Below are positions 44,201 through 56,140 of a stretch of 64,000 bases of DNA, piece by piece. The position numbers and the translations under genes were made by a program. The notes under the pieces were generated by a model, which worked only from the letters and a program-made list of their open reading frames with translations, was not told the origin of the DNA and made no database searches. Origin of the DNA: Plazaster borealis (taxonomy: Eukaryota; Echinodermata; Asteroidea; Forcipulatida; Labidiasteridae); assembly GCA_021014325.1 (NCBI GenBank), contig CM037463.1:23224026-23288025 (forward strand), given 5' to 3'. Numbering within the stretch: the first letter of the stretch is position 1; each line of letters starts with the position of its first letter.

Positions 44201-47200
44201 CCCACCACTCCATCCAGTCTACCATCCCGAACCATCCCATCACCCCATCCAGTCTCCCATCCCCGAACCATCCCATCACCCCATCCAGTCTACCATCCCG
44301 AACCATCCCATCACCCCATCCAGTCTCCCATCCCGAACCATCCCATCACCCCATCCAGTCTCCCATCCCGAACCATCCCATCACCCTATCCAGTCTCCCA
44401 TCCCCAAACCATCCCACCACCCCATCCAGTCTACCATCCCGAACCATCCCATGCCAGTCTCCCATGCCGAACCATCCCATCACCCTATCCAGTCTCCCAT
44501 CCCCAAACCATCCCATCACCCCATCCAGTCCCCCATCCCGAACCACCCCATCACCCCATCCAGTCTACCATCCCGAACCATCCCATCACCCCGTCCAGTG
44601 TACCATCCCGAACCATCCCATCACCCCATCCAGTCTACCATTCCGAACTATCCCATCACCCCATCCAGTCTACCATCCCGAACCATCCCACCACCCCATC
44701 CAGTCTACCATCCCGAACCATCCCATCACCCCATCCAGTCTCCCATCCCAAACCATCCCATCACCCCATCCAGTCTCCCATCCCCAAACCATCCCATCAC
44801 CCTATCCAGTCTCCCATCCCAAACCATCCCATCACCCTATCCAGTCTCCCATCCCCAAACCATCCCATCACCCCATCCAGTCTACCATCCCGAACCATCC
44901 CATCACCCCATCCAGTCTCCCATCCCGAACCATCCCATCACCCCATCCAGTCTCCCATCCCGAACCATCCATCACCCCATCCAGTCTACCATCCCGAACC
45001 ATCCCATCACCCCATCCAGTCTCCCATCCCGAACCATCCCATCACCCCATCCAGTCTCCCATCCCGAACCATCCCATCACCCCATCCAGTCTACCATCCC
45101 GAACCATCCCACCACTCCATCCAGTCTACCATCCCGAACCATCCCATCACCCCATCCAGTCTCCCATCCCCGAACCATCCCATCACCCCATCCAGTCTCC
45201 CATCCCCAAACCATCCCATCACCCTATCCAGTCTCCCATCCCAAACCATCCCATCACCCTATCCAGTCTCCCATCCCCAAACCATCCCATCACCCCATCC
45301 AGTCTACCATCCCGAACCATCCCATCACCCCATCCAGTCTCCCATCCCGAACCATCCCATCACCCCATCCAGTCTCCCATCCCGAACCATCCCATCACCC
45401 CATCCAGTCTACCATCCCGAACCATCCCATCACCCCATCCAGTCTCCCATCCCGAACCATCCCATCACCCCATCCAGTCTCCCATCCCGAACCATCCCAT
45501 CACCCCATCCAGTCTACCATCCCGAACCATCCCACCACTCCATCCAGTCTACCATCCCGAACCATCCCATCACCCCATCCAGTCTCCCATCCCGAACCAT
45601 CCCATCACCCCATCCAGTCTACCATCCCGAACCATCCCATCACCCCATCCAGTCTCCCATCCCGAACCATCCCATCACCCCATCCAGTCTACCATCCCGA
45701 ACTATCCCATCACCCCATCCAGTCTACCATCCCGAACTATCCCATCACCCCATCCAGTCTCCCATCCCAAACCATCCCATCACCCCATCCAGTCTACCAT
45801 CCCGAACCATCCCATCACCCCATCCAGTCTCCCATCCCGAACCATCCCATCACCCCATCCAGTCTACCATCCCGAACCATCCCACCACTCCATCCAGTCT
45901 ACCATCCCGAACCATCCCATCACCCCATCCAGTCTACCATCCCGAACCATCCCATCACCCCATCCAGTCTACCATCCCAAACCATCCCATCACCCCATCC
46001 AGTCTCCCATCCCGAACCACCCCATCACCCCATCCAGTCTCCCATCCCCGAACCATCCCACCACCCCATCCAGTCTACCATCCCCGAACCATCCCATCAC
46101 CCCATCCAGTCTCCCATCCCGAACCATCCCATCACCCCATCCAGTCTCCCATCCCGAACCATCCCATCACCCCATCCAGTCTACCATCCCGAACCACCCC
46201 ATCACCCCATCCAGTCTCCCATCCCCAAACCATCCCACCACCCCATCCAGTCTACCATCCCGAACCATCCCATGCCAGTCTCCCATGCCGAACCATCCCA
46301 TCACCCTATCCAGTCTCCCATCCCCGAACCATCCCATCACCCCATCCAGTCTCCCATCCCCAAACCATCCCATCACCCCATCCAGTCTACCATCCCCGAA
46401 CCATCCCATCACCCCATCCAGTCTCCCATCCCGAACCATCCCATCACCCCATCCAGTCTCCCATCCCGAACCACCCCATCACCCCATCCAGTCTCCCATC
46501 CCGAACCATCCCATCACCCCATCCAGTCTCCCATCCCGAACCATCCCATCACCCCATCCAGTCTACCATCCCGAACCATCCCACCACTCCATCCAGTCTA
46601 CCATCCCGAACCATCCCATCACCCCATCCAGTCTACCATCCCGAACCATCCCATCACCCCATCCAGTCTCCCATCCCGAACCACCCCATCACCCCATCCA
46701 GTCTCCCATCCCCAAACCATCCCACCACCCCATCCAGTCTACCATCCCGAACCATCCCATGCCAGTCTCCCATGCCGAACCATCCCATCACCCTATCCAG
46801 TCTCCCATCCCCAAACCATCCCATCACCCCATCCAGTCCCCCATCCCGAACCACCCCATCACCCCATCCAGTCTACCATCCCGAACCATCCCATCACCCC
46901 GTCCAGTGTACCATCCCGAACCATCCCATCACCCCATCCAGTCTACCATTCCGAACTATCCCATCACCCCATCCAGTCTACCATCCCGAACCATCCCACC
47001 ACCCCATCCAGTCTACCATCCCCGAACCATCCCACCACCCCATCCAGTCTACCATCCCAAACCATCCCATCACCCCATCCAGTCTCCCATCCCGAACCAT
47101 CCCATCACCCCATCCAGTCTACCATCCCGAACCATCCCATCACCCCATCCAGTCTACCATTCCGAACCATCCCATCACCCCATCCAGTCTACCATTCCGA

Positions 47201-48580
47201 ACTATCCCATCACCCCATCCAGTCTACCATCCCGAACTATCCCATCACCCCATCCAGTCTACCATCCCGAACCATCCCATCACCCCATCCAGTCTCCCAT
47301 CCCGAACCATCCCATCACCCCATCCAGTCTCCCATCCCAAACCATCCCATCACCCCATCCAGTCTCCCATCCCGAACCATCCCATCACCCCATCCAGTCT
47401 ACCATCCCAAACCATCCCATCACCCCATCCAGTCTACCATCCCGAACCATCCCATCACCCCATCCAGTCTACCATCCCGAACCATCCCATCACCCCATCC
47501 AGTCTACCATCCCAAACCATCCCATCACCCCATCCAGTCTACCATCCCGAACCATCCCATCACCCCATCCAGTCTACCATCCCGAACCATCCCATCACCC
47601 CATCCAGTCTCCCATCCCGAACCATCCCATCACCCCATCCAGTCTCCCATCCCGAACCATCCCATCACCCCATCCAGTCTACCATCCCGAACCATCCCAT
47701 CACCCCATCCAGTCTACCATCCCGAACCATCCCATCACCCCATCCAGTCTACCATCCCGAACCATCCCATCACCCCATCCAGTCTACCATCCCGAACCAT
47801 CCCATCACCCCATCCAGTCTACCATCCCGAACCATCCCATCACCCCATCCAGTCTCCCATCCCAAACCATCCCATCACCCCATCCAGTCTCCCATCCCGA
47901 ACCACCCCATCACCCCATCCAGTCTACCATCCCGAACCATCCCATCACCCCATCCAGTCTACCATCCCGAACCATCCCATCACCCCATCCAGTCTCCCAT
48001 CCCGAACCATCCCATCACCCCATCCAGTCTCCCATCCCCGAACCATCCCACCACCCCATCCAGTCTACCATCCCCGAACCATCCCATCACCCCATCCAGT
48101 CTCCCATCCCGAACCATCCCATCACCCCATCCAGTCTACCATCCCCGAACTATCCCATCACCCCATCCAGTCTCCCATCCCAAACCATCCCATCACCCCA
48201 TCCAGTCTCCCATCCCGAACCACCCCATCACCCCATCCAGTCTACCATCCCCGAACCATCCCATCACCCCATCCAGTCTCCCATCCCGAACTATCCCATC
48301 ACCCCATCCAGTCTCCCATCCCCGAACTATCCCATCACCCCATCCAGTCTACCATTCCGAACTATCCCATCACCCCATCCAGTCTACCATCCCGAACTAT
48401 CCCATCACCCCATCCAGTCTACCATCCCGAACCACCCCATCACCCCATCCAGTCTACCATCCCGAACCATCCCATCACCCCATCCAGTCTACCATCCCGA
48501 ACCATCCCACCACTCCATCCAGTCTACCATCCCCGAACCATCCCATCACCCCATCCAGTCCCACATCTCTCATCTCTAGA
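41230..48580. repeat. Large 35-bp satellite array, about 210 units, with higher-order blocks
   Basis: The unit CCGAACCATCCCATCACCCC + ATCCAGTCTACCATC repeats every 35 bases (for example CCGAA at 41646 and 41681). Variants have 34 or 36 bases, CTCCC or CTACC, and a CATGCCAGTCTCCCATGCCG variant. Plus-strand G is limited to about two per unit. No stop codon occurs in any of the three forward frames, so three overlapping ~2,400-residue frames exist with a 35-residue period (PSHHPIQSTIPNHPITPSSL..). They have no signal peptide, splice signals or unique domain. Higher-order copies: the CATGCCAG variant is at 41323, 42289, 43054, 43542, 44450, 46271 and 46758. Confidence 0.97.
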
Positions 48581-49326
48581 CCAATCTTAGAAATCGAATC
48601 CAGTCACGCATCCCAACCTCTTACAATTACTCAACTGGTACCCAATGAATCCACCGAACGATACCCATAAACCTACCGAATACACCCACTCCACCCCATT
48701 TTGTGCCGACCCACCGCCACCATCCCGACCATTACCACTCTTCGCTGGGCCTTATGTTATCTAACTTTTAATAAATTTGTCAACCCAAGCCCTACACAAA
48801 TTATTTTTAGACAATGCTAAACAGCTGATAGTAATTCTGAGACAAATTTGAAAACTGATAGCTTGTTTAACAAACAATAAACCTATAAAGAATAAAACTG
48901 CAAATTGTGTTAAAAGTTTGCCCTCGACGACGCCGATATGACAGCTACCAGCACATTCACAAGTAGGTACAGTTGATGATTATTGGCTATAATAGAATTA
49001 ACCTTCACGACAAAAGGAGAAGAAAAAATACACTTTAGTTAGAGGGCCCTACAAACACAATACTTGAAGGAATTTAATTATTGCCTCACAAACACAAATT
49101 GACCTTGAAGAATGCTTCAAAACTCTTCTGCAATTCAACATTGATCTTGCTTTCAGAAACAACTTCAATCATTTTAATATATAGCACTTAGCGTGGTTTG
49201 GTATCCTGATCAAGATGTACCAGCCGGCGTATCAAACTGCAAACCGGCTCAGACAATATATTTATAGGCCACTTCACAACGCGCAACGCACTTACACGCG
49301 CCTATCCTGTCTGCCATTTTTGGGAG
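48581..49326. other. Right flank of the satellite
   Basis: The C-rich composition fades over ~150 bp into AT-rich single-copy DNA. No gene recognised. Confidence 0.5.
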
Positions 49327-49452
49327 CCAAAGGTCCTTTCGAAACCAGGGTTCGGATGGGTCTCTGTCAGCCTGTTTGAAGCCCCGTAATGAAGCGCACT
49401 TTACTAATTAACTGACAGAGTCTGAGCGCAAACCAGATTTCGAAAAGATCCA
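49327..49452. mobile_element. Inverted-repeat element, second copy of the 21677 type
   Basis: AAAGGTCCTTTCGAAACCAG at the left pairs with CCAGATTTCGAAAAGATCC at the right. A short spacer contains CTGACAGAG / CTCTGTCAG arms. Confidence 0.65.
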
Positions 49453-49738
49453 AAATGTGCGCAAAGGAATTGACTCCCAAAACGGCGGAATTTGTAGACG
49501 CGCATTGTGTACTGCGTTCCACATTTACACAAGAGCCACGATGCTATCTCCCTGGTGGTGAGCAACGCAAACAAACTGGGTCAAATTTCATAAAGCTGCT
49601 TGAGCAGAAGATATTGCTTAACGATTTCCTGCTTAGCAGAAATGAACAGGATACAAATGGTACATGAGACATGGTATTTTGGCTGGTAACCTTATTCTGG
49701 TCAGCATAATATGGTTTGTGCTAAGCGTATTTTGTGCT

Positions 49739-50145
49739 TTAAAGGGATTGTACACGGTTGGAAATTGGAACCCAATGTTTGTTTCAATCCATAATAGTTG
49801 TAGATAATCTATACCATAAAACTAACCTGTGAAAATTTCACTTCAAAAGCTGCTAGCGTTTTTGAGATAGCCTATTGCCGAAAATCTGGAGCGGTTATGT
49901 CCACGCAGGAAGAATAGTCTTCAATTGGAATACACAATCTGAGTAACGTTTCTGACTGAAACGCTTCTCAGATTTAATTTTGTGGGGGATAAAAAGCGAT
50001 ATCTTTTTCCATAACCACATAACTTCAAAGTGAAATGTTTCTCAAAATGCTTCATACTATCAGAAGCTGCTGTACTTCTTACCAAGTAAGTTTTTATTGC
50101 CATTAATTTGTTTGAGTTATTACCAAACGTATACAAACCCTTTAA
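49739..50145 (+). mobile_element. Family-B TTAA MITE, copy B3
   Basis: TTAAAGGGATTGTACACG at the left and CGTATACAAACCCTTTAA at the right. Carries CCAAGTAAGT in the sense orientation. Confidence 0.85.
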
Positions 50146-50515
50146 AGGTATCGTACACGTTTAGTTAATGACTCAAAACAAATAATAATTAGCATAAAAA
50201 CTTACTTGGTAACAAGCAACGGAGAGCTGTTGATAGTATAAGATAGGCAACGACTCCTTCTGAAGTAACGTAGTTTTTGAGAAAGAGGTAATTTCTCACT
50301 AAAATAATAACAACTTCTTGCAAGAAGTTTTTATTCCTATCTGATAGCACACAAATTTGTACAACAAGGGTGGTTTTTTTAAAATCATTTTCTTGCAACT
50401 TCGATGACCAATTGAGCCCAAATTTTCACAGACTTGTTATTTTAAGCATATGTTGGGATACACCAAGTGAGAACACTGGTCTTTGACAATTTCCAAACGT
50501 GTTCAGTGCCTTTAA
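50142..50515 (-). mobile_element. Family-A TTAA MITE, copy A11
   Basis: TTAAAGGTATCGTACACG at the left (shared TTAA with B3) and CGTGTTCAGTGCCTTTAA at the right. Confidence 0.85.
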
Positions 50516-50782
50516 GCAGCTCTATTGCCTCCCTCTTACAATAATGGAACATTCTTCAGCATCCCCATCAAAAACGCAAAGATTGTTTGTCCTTCAATTA
50601 TTATTTAAACCTTCAAACGAGGCACGATGTTAGCACATGCTGACATATTTAAATATTTCCATTGTCTTAACCACACCATACACACTGGTCAGCTCATTAT
50701 GCCGTAAGATCCTAAGCTGGGCCATGCCGCACGTCCTAGAGGGGGTGTCAATCAACATGGGACAGTGGTTTGGTTAAAAAGG

Positions 50783-51255
50783 GCCCGTAATCGAGGGGGG
50801 CCGTCCGGCCCCCTAAAAAATTATATTAAAATATGTTTTTAAAAAAAGTCTGCAAAAAATAATTAATTAAAAAAGGCTGCATCATAACTGTGATTTATTA
50901 TCGTTAAATTATGACATTTTTAACATAACATGATATACAAAGATGTAAATAGAGGACGCAATGGCTGGCATATGCCGTCTGAGCATTAAATATGCAGAAA
51001 TAATATTGATACAAAGCTGTAAATGACCTATTTTCAGATAAAATAACCAATATCATAGCGCAAAATGGTGCATCAAATGGCTTGAATTGGGCATTCTTTT
51101 TTTGTAAATTTCGAACTTCTGAGGGGGGCACATCCTCCTCCCACTCCCCCCTGGGTCGCTACGTGACGGGCGGCGCTAACGCGCCGATGTACATTTTCTT
51201 TGATATTCGCCCCCCAAGACAGAAACTTTAAAAAAATCCCGGTTACGGGCCTGAA
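50783..51255 (-). mobile_element. Non-autonomous DNA transposon with GGCCCGTAA ends
   Basis: On the minus strand it begins AGGCCCGTAACCGGGATTTT and ends CGATTACGGGCCC. G-runs lie just inside each end and the interior is AT-rich and non-coding. Confidence 0.6.
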
Positions 51256-51429
51256 CAAGCCCCTTTTTCATCGCCTTTTTATGTTACTTACTGTTTTTTT
51301 TATAAGATAATCTGACGTGAGTGTAAAAAAAAAAAAAAATCTGCATGTAAATGGAAAAATAGCTTTAAAAACGTCGAAATTATCTTATCAAATCGTATAT
51401 GTTACATTTTGCTCTGGAAATCTCCATTC

Positions 51430-51525
51430 ACAAAAGTCCAGATTTCAAATGGGGGGCACCCGGAGGGGCACGGACATCAATTGGGGGGGCACGTGTCCCC
51501 CCGTGCCCCCCCCCCCTTAGTTATG
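51430..51525. repeat. G/C-run-rich transposon end fragment
   Basis: GGGGGGCACCCGGAGGGGCA and GGGGGGGCACGTGTCCCCCC, then CCCCCCTTAGTTATGCCACT. The last phrase, reversed, is a common transposon-end style (AGTGGCATAACTAAGGGGG). Borders unknown. Confidence 0.4.
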
Positions 51526-51851
51526 CCACTGTCAATGTCTGTCAATAGTGTCAGTGGTAATTGAACCAAATTATAAAAATGAATTAATTAAGCAAACAAA
51601 TAAGCTTAAATTTACCAAGACAATACCTGGAAATTGTCAACAACATACATAAATAAATCGTTGGGAAAAGAAATGCAAAACGAACCCTTTTAACCTACGG
51701 GGGAAAAAAACTCGTCAGCATGTGCTAACAACGTACCGGAGTTTATATCACGTTTGTCCCGATTAGGTGCCTCGTTTGAAGGTTTTAAGACCCACCTACT
51801 CTCCAACCTGGCGCTGCTTGTCCTCATCATAGTATTTTTTTGTACCTTTTC

Positions 51852-52282
51852 TTAAAGGGATTGTATACGTTTGGTAATTGGAACCCACTGTTTGTTTCAA
51901 TCCTATATATATATATAGTTGTAGACAATATACCATAAAACTAACCTGTGAACATTTCATTTCAAAAGGTGGTAGCGTTTTTGAGATATTGCCGAAAATC
52001 TGGAGAGGGTTATGTCCACGCAGAAGAATAATCTGCAATCTAAGTTTTTATTGGAATACACAATCTGAGAAACGTTACTGTCAGTAACGCTTCTCAGATT
52101 CTTTTTTGGGGGGATAACAAGCGAAATCTGTTTCCATAACCGCAGTACTTCTAAGTGAAAAGTTTCTCAAAATACATATACTACCCAAAGCTGCTGTAGG
52201 CCTACCGGTACTTCTTACCAAGTAAGTTTTTATTGCCATTAATTTTTTTAGAGTCATTACCAAACGTATACAAACACTTTAA
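51852..52282 (+). mobile_element. Family-B TTAA MITE, copy B4
   Basis: TTAAAGGGATTGTATACG at the left and CGTATACAAACACTTTAA at the right. Shares GGCAATATCTC (reversed), CTGAGAAACGTTACTG and CCAAGTAAGT with the family. Confidence 0.85.
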
Positions 52283-52689
52283 GCCAATACCAGTCTATGC
52301 TAATTTATAACAAACTTGTGTTCTTATGGTACATGTAAATCGGTATAACAAGTAATAGGCCTATACTTAAAGTATAATAAAAAATGGTCATTAATATAAG
52401 CGGTTTTTAAGAGTTAATTACATTGCTAATCATCAATCATTGCCATATGGTTTAGACAAAGAAAGCGCTCTTCAACTTGAGTTGAGAGTCGGTATTTTGT
52501 TCATTTTCAATTATGCGAGAAAAAGAGAATGCGTTTTTAATCCTTGTTGTGTTTAAAAGTTCAACACGAGCGTTTTTCTCTGACGCCGTTGGTATTAGGT
52601 AAACCAGAGACATACGGGTATCTGTCTGCTTTGTATTGTAGAGATCTACTTAGCATCCATGATTTTATTGCTCCAGCCAGACCATCCTG

Positions 52690-54440
52690 ACGTGGCTAGT
52701 GCTTGGTAATTCTATGGCTGTGACTAGCTCATTCTATGGCTGTGGCTAATTGTTTTGTATGGATGTTAATTGCTAGTTCATTCTATGCCTGTGACTAGAT
52801 CATAATATGGCTGTAGCTACCGTCAATATGGCTGTGGCCAGATCATTATATGGCTGTGGCTAAATAATTGTATGGATGTTAATTGCTAGTTTATTCTATG
52901 GCTGTGACTAGATCATTTAATGGCTGTGGCTAAATAACTGTATGGATGTTAATTGCTAGTTCATTCTATGGCTGTGACTAGATCATTCAATGGCTGTGAC
53001 TAGATCATTCTATATGGATGTGGCCACATTATTCTATGGCTCGGCTACATCATTATATGGCTGTGACTAGATCATTATATGGCTGTAACTATATCATTCT
53101 ATGGCTGTAACTAGATCATTTAATGGCTGTGGCTAAATAACTGTATGGATGCTAATTGCTAGTTCGTTCTATGGCTGTTACTAGATCATTCAATGGCTGT
53201 GACTAGATCATTCTATGTGGATGTGGCCACATTATTCTATGGCTCGGCTACATCATGGCTGTGACTAGATCATTATATGGCTGTGACTAGATCATTCTAT
53301 GGCCGTGGCTAAATAATTATATTGATGCTAATTGCTAATTCGTTAGATGACTGTGACTAGATCATTCAATGGTTGTGACTATAGATCATAATATGGTTGT
53401 GGCTACATCATTCTATGGCTGCGGCTACATCGTTCTATGGCTGTGACTAGATCGTTATATGGCTGTGATTAGATCATTCTATTGATGTTAATTGCTAGTT
53501 CATTCTATGGCTGTGACTAGATCATTCAACGGCTGTGACTAGATCATTCTATATGGGTGTGGCCACATTGTTCTATGGCTGTGGCTACATCATATGGTTG
53601 TGGGGTTGTGGCTACATTATTCTATGACTATGGCTACATCATTATATGACTGTGGCTACATCTTTCTATGGATGTGGCTATGGTTGTGGCTACATCATTA
53701 TACGGTTGTATGATCATTCTATGGTTGTGGCTACATCATTATATGGTTGTGGGGTTGTGGCTACATTATTCTATGGTTGTGGCTAGATCATTCTATGGCT
53801 GTGGCTACGTCTATCTATGGATGTGGCTATGGTTGTGGCTACATCATTATACGGTTGTAGCTACATCATTCTATTGTAGCTACATCATTGTATGGTTGTG
53901 GCTGCATCATTATTTGGTTGTGGGGTTGTGGCTACTATGGTTGTGGCTAAATCATTCTATGGCTGTGGCTACGTCTTTATATGGATGTGGCTATGGTTGT
54001 GGCTACATCATTATACGGTTGTAGCTACATCATTATATGGTTGTGGGGTTGTATAGCTACATTATTCTATGGTTGTGGCTACATCAATCTATGACTGTGG
54101 CTACATCTTTCAATGGATGTGGCTATGGTTGTGGCTACATCATTATACGGCTGTAGCTACATCATTATATTGTAGCTACATCATTGTATGGTTGTGGCTG
54201 CATCATTATATGGTTGTGGCTACATCAGTCTATGGTTGTGGGGTTGTGGCTACATTATTCTATGGTTGTGGTTAGATCATTTTATGGTTGTGGGGTTGTG
54301 GCTGCATCATTATATGGTTGTGGCTACATCAGTCTATGGTTGTGGGGCTGTGGCTACATTATTCTATGGTTGTGGCTAGATCATTATATGGTTGTGGGGT
54401 TGTGGCTACATTATTCTTTGGTTGTGGCTAGATCATTCTG
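52690..54440. repeat. 22-bp-based tandem array with higher-order pattern
   Basis: Units such as ATGGCTGTGACTAGATCATT + AT repeat at 22-24-base spacing. The left half contains a longer block (TGTATGGATGTTAATTGCTA, then four units) that recurs about every 120-260 bp. The right half shifts to GGTTGTGGCTACATCATT with GGTTGTGGGG inserts. Frames with GCGYIIIWLWLHHYMVV-like periods are artefacts. Confidence 0.92.
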
Positions 54441-54627
54441 TCCGAAGAAATCTATTGAATTGGATTGAGGTGTATGTTTTCGTATATTATAGAAACAGAT
54501 TGTATATCAAATTAAAATTACGTTTACAACACTGAGTAGGCCTAAGTGGTTTTGGGTTTTTTTAAATACATTTTACTCCCTGAATGGAAACGAGTTTTAT
54601 CAGATTCACATTAAACCAAGATACGCT

Positions 54628-54835
54628 TCAAAATTCATTTGGAAAAACTGCTTTAACCGAAGGTGGACTGGTTTCCCAAGGTGCAAGCGATACGTGCTTA
54701 CTATCGCGGCACACCCATGGGTCTGTAACGTGCTCTTCACGGCACACGCAAGTGGCACCAGCCGCTGCTGACAATCGGCCCGGATGACCGGATCCACAAC
54801 AGTAATCTGAATAATTTACATCATTCTGAAACAGG
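54628..54835 (-). other. Candidate unassigned exon, cysteine-rich
   Basis: On the minus strand a good acceptor (TTCCTGTTTCAG) is followed by NDVNYSDYCCGSGHPGRLSA, then a CVC motif and WVC, ending in a stop. The GC content is visibly higher than around it. The frame is also open upstream through a hydrophobic stretch (MTLISLLIILVSSDT). I recognise no family; it could be chance. Confidence 0.2.
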
Positions 54836-55429
54836 AAGATCATTAGAAATGACCCCTCGGGATCCCATATCGTATCTGAAGAGACAAGAATGATAAGCAG
54901 CGATATCAAAGTCATCCGAGAAGTTGTGAATATTTGATAGATATCCTTTTCTGGGGTTTTGAAGGTTTGGCTCCAATTTCGTTGACCTTGGTTAGTGTTA
55001 TGGGGGTGACTAGAGCGTAACTGAACGGCCCATGATTGTCGCATTTTGGTCGATGTTTATGGCATCATCATCAGATAAATTAACGGGGAAACTATTAGAC
55101 ATTCTAACGCGCCATCTGTTCGCTTGTGTAGTTACATCACAGGTAAACGCACTCTTTCTATAAACTCGGGGCTTTGAGCAAAAAGACTACACTTGCCGCG
55201 GTTGGTCTCCGCAATTGATAGATTAGAATGCGTCGAATCACTTTGCAACAGTAATAAGAAACTTTGGAGCGCCGAGAACATTTTGAGAATTTTATCGTGA
55301 ACCCGTGATGCCATGAGCTGACTCTGCACGACACTGGAACGAGTAGAACCACATTCATTAGGAAAGTTTATTTATTAGGTTTTCTTTATAGACTTTGTAC
55401 TTTTTGGAACGTTTTAAAGGTTTTTTAAT

Positions 55430-55853
55430 CAGGGTCCAGTTTCATAGAGCAGACTACATAAACTACACGACGCAACAACACTTCTGTCTGTAAACACAAG
55501 TTGGTCAGGGCGCCTAACAAACTCCCTCCAGAAGTCCGTCACTCTGACTCAGTGACGAAATTTAAGAAACCGTTGAAGACTAAACTATTCAGAGCTAATT
55601 CATTTGTTTATTCCTGACTCTTTATTTGTTCAGCGATATTGATCTAGTATTGTCTAGGATATGTGCAATTTATAACTTATAAGAACTCTGTATTATTATT
55701 ATTAAGCACAAAAAGTAAATTATGCTTGCCAGAATAAGGAAACCAGCCAAATTACCAGTCCACATGTATGGTTTGTAACTGTTATCCTGCTCATTTATAA
55801 GCAGAAAATTGTCGAGAAATTTCCTGCTGAAGCACTCCATGAAATTGGGCCAA
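55430..55853. mobile_element. Family-D MITE, copy 6, split by a LINE fragment
   Basis: GGGTCCAGTTTCATAGAGCA at the left. At the right, AAGCACAAAAAGTAAATTATG onwards runs to TCCATGAAATTGGGCC. About 250 bp of LINE sequence lies between. Confidence 0.7.
55500..55703 (+). mobile_element. LINE 3' fragment, end of reverse-transcriptase ORF
   Basis: Reads APNKLPPEVRHSDSVTKFKK then PLKTKLFRANSFVYS and stop, the W/N-x-L-P..FK..LKT-LF ending of CR1/L2-like ORF2. About 85 bp of 3' UTR and a TATTATTATTATT tail follow. 5'-truncated. Confidence 0.7.
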
Positions 55854-55869
55854 GGCAACCGGGTTTTTG

Positions 55870-56140
55870 CCAGGTATTTTAACCAGTTATTTTAACCATT
55901 TACTTTAACCAGACAGGTATTCTAACCAGGTATTCGAACCAGGTATTTTAACCAGTTATTTTAACCTGACAGGTATTTTAACCGGTTATTTTAACCAGGT
56001 ATTTTAACCAGTTAACCAGGTTTTTTAACCAGTTATTTTAACCAGGTATTTTAACCAGTTAACCAGTTTTTTTAACCAGGTTTTTTAACCAGGTATTTCA
56101 ACCGGGTTTTCTAACCAGGTATTTTGGGTATTTTAACCAC
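55870..56140. repeat. AACCAGG minisatellite
   Basis: TATTTTAACCAG repeats at 12-16-base spacing with variants (TTTTTTAACCAGG, TATTTCAACC). Unit length is irregular. Not coding. Confidence 0.9.

Larger units (their letters stand above)
49578..50540. mobile_element. Family-D MITE, copy 5, split by two TTAA MITEs
   Basis: The left part (GGGTCAAATTTCATAAAGCT to GTATTTTGTGCT) ends at 49739. The right part GCAGCTCTATTGCC resumes after 50515. Family D normally reads GTGCTTAAGCAG here, so both MITEs entered at its TTAA. Confidence 0.8.

Noticed and set aside
41230..48580. CRISPR-like array (35-bp repeats)
   Set aside because: No unique spacers between repeats and a eukaryotic context: it is a head-to-tail satellite.
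41212..48670. Three overlapping ~2,400-residue proline/histidine/serine-rich frames
   Set aside because: A direct consequence of a stop-free 35-bp unit in tandem. No unique domain, no splice or start context, and all three frames are equally open.
53668..54468. Frames rich in Tyr, Trp, Val and Gly over the 22-bp array
   Set aside because: Low-complexity satellite translation; interrupted and present in several frames.
55132..55329. 65-residue minus-strand frame
   Set aside because: No family match; the apparent splice sites are weak.
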